Part shown: positions 24,837 to 31,279 of the stretch, one piece after another
Position numbering within the stretch: the stretch's first letter is position 1
Layout: the number at the start of each line of letters is the position of its first letter
From: an uncultured Bacilli bacterium
GTDB lineage: Bacteria > Bacillota_I > Bacilli_A > RF39 > UBA660
DNA: 55,741 bases
Direction: 5' to 3'
Assembly: GCA_947629235.1 (NCBI GenBank)
Contig: CANRCX010000009.1
Coordinates: 1 to 55,741 of the forward strand
Program-made: the position numbers and the translations under genes
Notes under the pieces: model-generated
The model's input: the letters and a program-made list of their open reading frames with translations, nothing else
Databases searched by the model: none
Told to the model about the DNA's origin: nothing

Positions 24837-25345
24837 AAAACATAGAAATAAAAGTTTGTGATATCACAGAATTAAATGTTGATATTATTGTAAATGCAGC
24901 AAATAAAACTTTACTTGGTGGTGGTGGAGTTGATGGACAAATTCATAGAAAAGCAGGGTCTCAATTATTAGAAGAATGTAAAACTTTACATGGATGTAAA
25001 ACAGGTGAAGCAAAAATGACCGATGCATATAATCTTCCTTGTAAAAAAATAATTCATACAGTAGGACCTATATATGAAGATGGACAACAAAATGAAGAAG
25101 AATTACTAAGAAGTTGTTATATAAATTCAATTAAACTAGCAGAAGAATATAGAAAAGAAAATAATTTAGATGAAATAACTATTGCTTTTCCATGTATTAG
25201 TACAGGAGTATATGGCTATCCTAAAGAAGATGCAGCTAGAGTAGTAATTGATACATTAGATAATCTTAATTATCCAAATATTAATGTAATTATTGCTTGT
25301 TTTAGTGAAAAAGATTATAGAATATATAAATCTATAAATATGTAA
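24833..25345 (+). CDS. Macro-domain ADP-ribose hydrolase (YmdB-like)
   Basis: 170 residues with the macro-domain signatures VNAANKTLLGGGGVDGQIHRKAG (in two parts: the NAAN pocket and the GGGGVD loop) and AFPCISTGVYGYP. The enzyme binds ADP-ribose and removes it from proteins, or deacetylates O-acetyl-ADP-ribose. The Asp and Gly-rich loop needed for hydrolysis are present. It is translationally coupled to csaA. Confidence 0.92.
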   Translation: MKNIEIKVCDITELNVDIIVNAANKTLLGGGGVDGQIHRKAGSQLLEECKTLHGCKTGEAKMTDAYNLPCKKIIHTVGPIYEDGQQNEEELLRSCYINSIKLAEEYRKENNLDEITIAFPCISTGVYGYPKEDAARVVIDTLDNLNYPNINVIIACFSEKDYRIYKSINM

Positions 25346-25438
25346 AATAAAACAATTATTAATATTTAATATTGTATTTTATAAAAAATTATTTTAAAAT
25401 TATATTGATATTACGTAAGAGAATAGTAGGTGTAAAAG

Positions 25439-26143
25439 ATGTTTAAAAAGAAAAATATATTTGCAATTTTATTAGTTTTATTTTTAACTTTCAGTTTAAC
25501 TGGATGTGTTGATAAAGATAGTGATGCATATAAATTTAAAAAAGAATATGAATCATATAATAATCAAGAAAATTCAAATGGAAAAGAATATAGAAAAATT
25601 AAAATACCAAATGATAATCCATTTATTTATAAAACAGCTGATGAAGTAGCACAAATGATGGAAAATAGAGAAACTTTTGTTGTTTACTTTGGCTTTTCTA
25701 CTTGTCCTTGGTGTAGAAGTATACTTCCAACATTAATAGATGTAGCTAAAGATAATAATTTAGAAAAAATATATTATGTTGATGTTTTAGATATTAGAGA
25801 TACTCGTATCCTTGATGAAACTGGTAATGTAATTACAAGTAAAGAAGGAACAGAAGGTTATTATAAATTAATTAATCTTATGAGTGATGTTCTATCAGAT
25901 TATACAATTACTACTGAAGATGGTAATAGTATTAGTGCAGGAGAAAAAAGAATATATGCACCAAATGTTGTTGCTGTTATAAATGGTAAAGCTGATAAAT
26001 TAGATACAGGTATCAGTGATAAACAAACAGATGGATATATGGACCTTACTGATGAAATGAAAAATGATACATATAAAAAATTAGAATGTGTTATTAAATG
26101 TGTAACAGAAAATAGTCAAAGTTGTACAATTAGTGGATGCTAA
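25439..26143 (+). CDS. Thioredoxin-like lipoprotein with CPWC centre and Cys-rich tail
   Basis: 234 residues. The signal ends in lipobox SLTGC (Cys23), so the protein is a membrane-anchored extracytoplasmic lipoprotein. Residues 75-200 form a thioredoxin-like fold with Cys89-Pro-Trp-Cys92 in FSTCPWCRSILPTL. The tail (about 215-234) adds four cysteines in the pattern C-x3-C-x7-C-x4-C. An extracytoplasmic thiol-disulphide exchange role is likely. The gene start has AGGTGTAAAAG before the ATG, and the end overlaps its terminator. Confidence 0.85.
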   Translation: MFKKKNIFAILLVLFLTFSLTGCVDKDSDAYKFKKEYESYNNQENSNGKEYRKIKIPNDNPFIYKTADEVAQMMENRETFVVYFGFSTCPWCRSILPTLIDVAKDNNLEKIYYVDVLDIRDTRILDETGNVITSKEGTEGYYKLINLMSDVLSDYTITTEDGNSISAGEKRIYAPNVVAVINGKADKLDTGISDKQTDGYMDLTDEMKNDTYKKLECVIKCVTENSQSCTISGC

Positions 26144-26157
26144 AAAATCCACTTTTT
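26132..26157 (+). terminator. Intrinsic terminator overlapping the lipoprotein's last codons
   Basis: AGTGGAT (26132-26138) pairs with ATCCACT (26147-26153), then T. The stop codon 26141-26143 lies in the loop. Confidence 0.85.
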
Positions 26158-26197
26158 ATTTTAGTGAAAATAATATATAATATTAATAGGTGATAAT

Positions 26198-27208
26198 GTG
26201 ATAAAAATATTACTATTAATAATTTTAATTTTCATAAATGGTGTTTTTTCTGCTACAGAAATTGCATTTTTATCTGTAAATAAATATGAACTAAATAAAG
26301 AATTAAAAAAGAATAATAAGAGAGCTAAAAAAATAGTTAATTTATTAAATGATTCAAGTTCATTTTTATCAGCTATTCAAATTGCAATAACTTTATCTGG
26401 ATTCTTAGCAAGTGCTTTTGCAGCAGAAAATTTTGCAAGTGAACTTGCTGATATAATATCAGTAACTTATTTATCAAAAGAAACACTTACTAATATATTA
26501 ATTGTTTTAATTACAATGTTACTTTCATATTTTACATTAGTATTTGGAGAATTAGTACCTAAAAAAATAGGTCTTGCATATTCAGATAAAATATGTTTTA
26601 AAATGGTAAATATTATAAATATAATTATTAAAATATTTAAACCTTTTATTAACATATTAAAATATTCAACTGATTTTATAACTAAAATATTTAAAATTAA
26701 AGTAAAAAAAGAAACAAATGAAGATGAAATAAAAGATTCAATAATAGATTCTAGCTTAGAAGATTTTGAAAAAGAATTATTACTTAATGTATTTGAATTT
26801 AATGATGTTACATTAAAAGAAGTAATGACTCCTAAAAAAGAAGTTATATCAATTGATGTAACAAGTTCAATAGATGAAATAAAAGAAAAAATAGTAAAAA
26901 ATAAATATACTAGATATCCAATTATTAAAGATAATAATGTAATAGGTGTACTTAATATAAAAGATTTAATTGTTAATAATAAAAACTCTTTTAAAATAAA
27001 AGATTATGTAAGAAAAGTAGTTAAATTAGATAGTAATATGGTTATAGATGATGCTTTTCTTTATTTAAATTCATTATATGAACCATTTGCAATAGTAAAA
27101 GAAAATAATGAATTTGTTGGAATAGTTACTATTGAAGATATAATTGAAAATGTAATTGGTAATGTATTTGATGAATATGATGATGAAGAAAAAAATAAAA
27201 AAATGTAA
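26198..27208 (+). CDS. CNNM/HlyC-type DUF21-CBS membrane protein
   Basis: 336 residues from a GTG start with AGGTGAT three bases upstream. Residues 1-150 form the DUF21 membrane domain (ATEIAFLSVNKYELN, AIQIAITLSGFLASAFAAENF, GELVPKKIGLAYSDKI). Residues 185-320 carry a CBS pair (VMTPKKEVISIDVTSSIDEI, YTRYPII, NEFVGIVTIEDIIENVIG). Members move or sense Mg2+/Co2+. The C-terminal CorC/HlyC transporter-associated domain is missing, so it is shorter than the usual 420-440 residues. Confidence 0.88.
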   Translation: MIKILLLIILIFINGVFSATEIAFLSVNKYELNKELKKNNKRAKKIVNLLNDSSSFLSAIQIAITLSGFLASAFAAENFASELADIISVTYLSKETLTNILIVLITMLLSYFTLVFGELVPKKIGLAYSDKICFKMVNIINIIIKIFKPFINILKYSTDFITKIFKIKVKKETNEDEIKDSIIDSSLEDFEKELLLNVFEFNDVTLKEVMTPKKEVISIDVTSSIDEIKEKIVKNKYTRYPIIKDNNVIGVLNIKDLIVNNKNSFKIKDYVRKVVKLDSNMVIDDAFLYLNSLYEPFAIVKENNEFVGIVTIEDIIENVIGNVFDEYDDEEKNKKM

Positions 27209-27223
27209 GAATTTCTTACATTT
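27201..27223. terminator. Bidirectional terminator between convergent genes
   Basis: AAATGTAAG (27201-27209) pairs with CTTACATTT (27215-27223), with A and T runs on both sides. It overlaps the stop codon of the CBS gene. Confidence 0.85.
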
Positions 27224-27230
27224 TTTGTTA

Positions 27231-28058
27231 TCATTTTTTTTGTAATATCTTTTTTGTTTCTAAAACAATATCTAATGATTTATTATCTATATCAGTAAGT
27301 GGGTTATATTCAACAATATCCATAGAAACAATATTTAATTTTTCTAGGAATTCTTTTACTGCATATAAAGCTTCTTTTTTTGTTATTCCTTTTTTCCATC
27401 TATTTGGAACATTTACACCAGGACATTCATTATAATTAATAGAATCAATATCAAAGCTTAAATGTATTGTTTTAGTCTTAGAATTTAAATATTCAATAGT
27501 TTCTTTTATACATTTTTCTATTCCATATTTATTTATATCATCTAATGTAAAATATTTAATATTATATTTTTTAATTAAATTAAATTCTGCATCATCTATA
27601 TCATTTATTCCAAATAATACAACATTTTCATAATTAACTTTTGTTTTATTTTCAAAGAGTTTAGTTAATTCATCTTGACCAAATCCCATAGATGCAGCTA
27701 GTGGATATCCATGAATATTATGTGTAATAGTAGTTTCATTTGTATTAATATCTGGGTGTGTATCTAACCAAATAACACCTAAATTATCATTGTTACTAGC
27801 ACTTCCTGCAATAGAACCAATTGCAAGACTATGATCTCCTCCAATAACTACTGGAAATTGTTTATCTTTTTGAGTAAGTGATACACTATCTGCTAACAAT
27901 AAATCATTATTAATAACAGTATCCAAATCATTATCATACTTTTTAATATTAATTATTTTATTAAAAGAAATATGATTTTTAAGTACATCTATTCCTTTAT
28001 CAGCACCATTTACATGACATCCATCTTTCATAGGAAATCCTATAAATTTTATATTCAT
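27231..28058 (-). CDS. Arginase/agmatinase/formiminoglutamase family hydrolase
   Basis: Start at 28058 is chosen (MNIKFIGFP) because AAAGGATG lies about 9 bases upstream; a longer frame exists from 28076. 275 residues. The dinuclear-metal ligands are all present: GGDHSLAIGS (His), WLDTHPDIN (Asp, His, Asp) and LSFDIDSINYNE (Asp, Asp). The usual DAHxD reads DTHPD. GVNVP precedes a basic RWKKG. The family hydrolyses arginine, agmatine or related guanidino compounds. I cannot fix the substrate; the arginase branch is most likely. It ends at the shared terminator. Confidence 0.88.
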   Translation of the reverse strand: MNIKFIGFPMKDGCHVNGADKGIDVLKNHISFNKIINIKKYDNDLDTVINNDLLLADSVSLTQKDKQFPVVIGGDHSLAIGSIAGSASNNDNLGVIWLDTHPDINTNETTITHNIHGYPLAASMGFGQDELTKLFENKTKVNYENVVLFGINDIDDAEFNLIKKYNIKYFTLDDINKYGIEKCIKETIEYLNSKTKTIHLSFDIDSINYNECPGVNVPNRWKKGITKKEALYAVKEFLEKLNIVSMDIVEYNPLTDIDNKSLDIVLETKKILQKK

Positions 28059-28164
28059 AAGTTTACATCCTTTCATGAATAAATTTAATTACCTAAAACA
28101 TTATAACAATAATTATTAATAAATAAAAGTATTTTTATATTAAAAACTAACATAATAAAAATGG

Positions 28165-28554
28165 GTGATAATTATAAAAAAGTTACTTTTATTATTTTGC
28201 TTATGTTTTTTATTTAATGTAGGTGAAATAGACTCTAATAGTGATAAAGTATTGCTTTATGATAAAGAACATTTATATGATGAAAGTAACTTTAAAGTAT
28301 ATTTTGTAAATACAAATAGTAATGAACTTAAAAATATTTTGAATATTTTAGATATTAGAGTTTTAAGTTATATAATTGATGATGAAAAATATTATGCTAG
28401 AGATATTGATAAACTTATTGAAGATTATGTATCTGATAAATCATTAGTAGAGAAAATATATTATCTAAATAATGGAATACAAATTGATGGTATAAATATA
28501 GTATGTCAAACAAATGAACTTTTAAAATTAGAAGCATTAACTAGTGTATATTAA
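28165..28554 (+). CDS. Small exported or membrane-anchored protein of unknown function
   Basis: About 129 residues: an N-terminal hydrophobic stretch (KKLLLLFCLCFLFNVG) and an acidic, Asn/Asp/Tyr-rich mature part with no motif I know. The start is unclear: GTG at 28165 lies inside the ribosome site GGTGAT (28164-28169), whereas the in-frame ATT at 28171 and ATA at 28174 have the spacing seen in this window's other GGTGAT genes. A non-AUG start is therefore possible. An out-of-frame ATG at 28161 would give only 18 residues. The gene is divergent from the arginase-family gene and is followed within 53 bases by IS-related sequence. Confidence 0.6.
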   Translation: MIIIKKLLLLFCLCFLFNVGEIDSNSDKVLLYDKEHLYDESNFKVYFVNTNSNELKNILNILDIRVLSYIIDDEKYYARDIDKLIEDYVSDKSLVEKIYYLNNGIQIDGINIVCQTNELLKLEALTSVY

Positions 28555-28606
28555 AGCCTTATATTTTTATCCTAGAGTTAATTTTAAAACTTGACTTTTA
28601 ATGACT

Positions 28607-29599
28607 TTCTAAGCTTTGTCAATAGTAAAAATAAAAAAAAGAAAAAAATGAAATTGTTACAAGACAAAAACACCAAATATAGTATTTTTTAAAGAAATTT
28701 GGTGTAAATAGTTGATAAAAAATCAAAAAAATGATAAATTATAAAGCGTTAGAATTATCTTTACAAAGAGCAAAGATGATTCTAATAAGCTTAGTAGAGC
28801 AAGCAGTTAAACAAGCATAATAATGCTTACCTTCCTGTTTCTTCTTTAAATAATATAAAAATAAAGGATTATCTCTATTAAGCTTAGCAGACAAAGAAAT
28901 AATGTTTCTAGAACAATTAAACAATAAACGTCTAGCATATTTGTTACCTCTTTTAGAGATAGGGCCATGAAAATTAATAGATTTACCAGATTGAACAATA
29001 GTAGGATCAAGGCCACAAAAAGCAGTTAATTGTTTAATATTAGAGAATCTAGATATATCTTTAAGTTCAGCGATAATTAAAGAAGCAGATAGATCACCGA
29101 TTCCAAAAATAGAAACAATATTATCAAAAAAAGCAGTTTGTTTTGCAAGAGCAATCAAATTAGATTCAACAGACAATTTTTCATTGGTGATAGATATAAT
29201 AATATCAACAATTTGTTGTAAATTTTGAACATTATTAGAATCTTTAGGGACACCAGGGAAAGAAAGTTTAGCTAGATCTTTAATTTTGATTGCTTTTCTT
29301 TTGTAGTAATTAATATGTCTACCATTAGTGTTAGCCATATTATAGGCTAAAGCATCAATACGTTTGTCTTTAATAAAATCAGCATGAGGAAATTCTCTAA
29401 TAAAATTAAGAGCGGTTAACTCAAAAATTTTAGAATCTTTAAAGCATAAATCAAATTCAGGGAAACAAAGGTGTAATAAATCTTTAAAACGATTTTTATG
29501 TCTGTTTAAAGAATCATTTAAATGAAAATATTGTCTAGATAATTCATTTAATCTGACAAAAATATCAGGATGATTATAATAATTAATAGGAATATCACC
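28607..29599 (-). mobile_element. Truncated tandem copy of the IS110-family element
   Basis: This 993-base unit is repeated directly at 29600-30592, and I saw no difference in the stretches compared. It contains the downstream end, the terminator hairpin and the last 287 or so codons of the transposase, but no transposase start or bridge-RNA region. Confidence 0.85.
28739..29599 (-). pseudogene. 5'-truncated IS110-family transposase
   Basis: Same frame and sequence as the C-terminal part of the intact transposase, beginning at the GDIPINYY segment. At the junction the frame gains a few unrelated codons (SLE) and meets TGA. The first 113 codons, with the first catalytic Asp and the rest of the RuvC-like centre, are lost. 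The internal ATG at 29338 could start only the Tnp_20 half, so no active enzyme is expected. Confidence 0.85.
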
Positions 29600-29660
29600 T
29601 TCTAAGCTTTGTCAATAGTAAAAATAAAAAAAAGAAAAAAATGAAATTGTTACAAGACAA

Positions 29661-29697
29661 AAACACCAAATATAGTATTTTTTAAAGAAATTTGGTG
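29661..29697 (-). terminator. Intrinsic terminator of the IS110 transposase
   Basis: On the minus strand ACACCAAAT pairs with ATTTGGTGT and is followed by TTTT. An identical hairpin lies at 28668-28704 in the truncated copy. Confidence 0.7.
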
Positions 29698-29731
29698 TAA
29701 ATAGTTGATAAAAAATCAAAAAAATGATAAA

Positions 29732-30934
29732 TTATAAAGCGTTAGAATTATCTTTACAAAGAGCAAAGATGATTCTAATAAGCTTAGTAGAGCAAGCAGT
29801 TAAACAAGCATAATAATGCTTACCTTCCTGTTTCTTCTTTAAATAATATAAAAATAAAGGATTATCTCTATTAAGCTTAGCAGACAAAGAAATAATGTTT
29901 CTAGAACAATTAAACAATAAACGTCTAGCATATTTGTTACCTCTTTTAGAGATAGGGCCATGAAAATTAATAGATTTACCAGATTGAACAATAGTAGGAT
30001 CAAGGCCACAAAAAGCAGTTAATTGTTTAATATTAGAGAATCTAGATATATCTTTAAGTTCAGCGATAATTAAAGAAGCAGATAGATCACCGATTCCAAA
30101 AATAGAAACAATATTATCAAAAAAAGCAGTTTGTTTTGCAAGAGCAATCAAATTAGATTCAACAGACAATTTTTCATTGGTGATAGATATAATAATATCA
30201 ACAATTTGTTGTAAATTTTGAACATTATTAGAATCTTTAGGGACACCAGGGAAAGAAAGTTTAGCTAGATCTTTAATTTTGATTGCTTTTCTTTTGTAGT
30301 AATTAATATGTCTACCATTAGTGTTAGCCATATTATAGGCTAAAGCATCAATACGTTTGTCTTTAATAAAATCAGCATGAGGAAATTCTCTAATAAAATT
30401 AAGAGCGGTTAACTCAAAAATTTTAGAATCTTTAAAGCATAAATCAAATTCAGGGAAACAAAGGTGTAATAAATCTTTAAAACGATTTTTATGTCTGTTT
30501 AAAGAATCATTTAAATGAAAATATTGTCTAGATAATTCATTTAATCTGACAAAAATATCAGGATGATTATAATAATTAATAGGAATATCACCTTTAAAAA
30601 ATAAATTAGCTAATTTTAAACAATCCTCTTTATCAGTTTTAGTTTTTCTAAGGTTATAGGAAGATTTTTTAGTAATAATAGGATTAAAGACAATAGTATG
30701 ATAATTATTTTCTAAAAAGAAACGTTCAGGAGCCTTATGATAAATATTAGTAGCTTCCATAACAACAGTTAAATCATTTTTAATATCAAGATCATTAATT
30801 TTAGAATCAATAAACTGAAAATTATGAAGGTTATGAATAAGTTCAATAGGCCCAAATAATATTTCACCAACACTAGAAGAAAGAAGAAACATACTTTTAC
30901 CTTTAGCAACATCAAGAACTAAAACATATTTCAT
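29732..30934 (-). CDS. IS110-family DEDD transposase (bridge-RNA-guided recombinase)
   Basis: 400 residues with GAAAGGATTT before the ATG. The N-terminal RuvC-like domain has Asp8 (LVLDVAKG), Glu60 in VVMEATNIYHK, and the Asp pair in KTKTDKEDCLKLANLF. The C-terminal Tnp_20 domain has SIFGIGDLSASLIIAELKD, FCGLDPTIVQSGK and GPISKRGNKYARRLLF, with the conserved Ser. The enzyme is intact and could be active; the family recombines DNA with a bridge RNA encoded in its non-coding end. Confidence 0.93.
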   Translation of the reverse strand: MKYVLVLDVAKGKSMFLLSSSVGEILFGPIELIHNLHNFQFIDSKINDLDIKNDLTVVMEATNIYHKAPERFFLENNYHTIVFNPIITKKSSYNLRKTKTDKEDCLKLANLFFKGDIPINYYNHPDIFVRLNELSRQYFHLNDSLNRHKNRFKDLLHLCFPEFDLCFKDSKIFELTALNFIREFPHADFIKDKRIDALAYNMANTNGRHINYYKRKAIKIKDLAKLSFPGVPKDSNNVQNLQQIVDIIISITNEKLSVESNLIALAKQTAFFDNIVSIFGIGDLSASLIIAELKDISRFSNIKQLTAFCGLDPTIVQSGKSINFHGPISKRGNKYARRLLFNCSRNIISLSAKLNRDNPLFLYYLKKKQEGKHYYACLTACSTKLIRIIFALCKDNSNAL

Positions 30935-30946
30935 AATAAATCCTTT

Positions 30947-31104
30947 CTGGTTTGATTCTTAGAGCTTACAATTATCTTATCATGCGTATTAAATGGATAC
31001 AAAGACCCAACTTTCAAAGACTAGATTAAAAGTAAGGTAAGAGATGGGCAGTCATTGCACTGGATTCAAAGACCCTTAATATATACTGCCCGGACTCAAA
31101 CCGA
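30947..31104 (-). ncRNA. Candidate IS110 bridge-RNA region (fills the gap 30935-31279 with the next promoter)
   Basis: This block just upstream of the transposase is clearly more GC-rich than its surroundings. On the minus strand GGGCAGT (31091-31085) can pair with ACTGCCC (31052-31046), enclosing a loop with GGGTCTTTGAATCC; a second copy, GGGTCTTTGTATCC, lies at 31008-30995, and TAGTCTTTGAAAG between them. Two similar loops fit the two guide loops of bridge RNAs. RNA ends and guides are not established. Confidence 0.55.
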
Positions 31105-31140
31105 TTTTTTAATCTATTTTTATAAAAATAGATTAAAAAA
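31105..31140. repeat. Perfect 36-base palindrome at the right edge of the IS
   Basis: The 18-base half beginning TTTTTTAATCTATTTTTA is exactly mirrored. It could be a bidirectional terminator left from the original locus, or the target structure chosen by the IS. Confidence 0.75.
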
Positions 31141-31183
31141 TATTATAACGTAAATTTTTGTAAAAATTAACAAAAACTTACAA

Positions 31184-31212
31184 TTAACAGTTTACATATA
31201 TATATATATAAT
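31184..31212 (+). promoter_or_regulatory. TA-repeat promoter of the vWA surface protein
   Basis: TTAACA (31184-31189), 17 bases, TATAAT (31207-31212). The spacer and -10 are joined by a run of seven TA units (31197-31210), so slippage would change the -35/-10 distance. Confidence 0.65.
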
Positions 31213-31279
31213 TAAGGTATAGTAGAAAAAAATATATATGGATATGAACAAGTAAATGGTAAAATAATGAGGTGTAAAA

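Larger units (their letters stand above)
29600..31104 (-). mobile_element. IS110-family insertion element (intact copy, ends approximate)
   Basis: Includes the 400-codon transposase, a terminator hairpin and about 170 bases of structured, more GC-rich DNA upstream of the transposase. The long non-coding end being upstream fits the IS110 rather than the IS1111 group. The ends are not certain: IS110 elements lack terminal inverted repeats, the left edge is taken from the tandem repeat, and the right edge from the end of the GC-rich block. Confidence 0.75.

Noticed and set aside
28607-31104. Composite transposon formed by two IS110 copies
   Set aside because: The copies are directly adjoining with no cargo between them, and the left copy lacks the transposase start.
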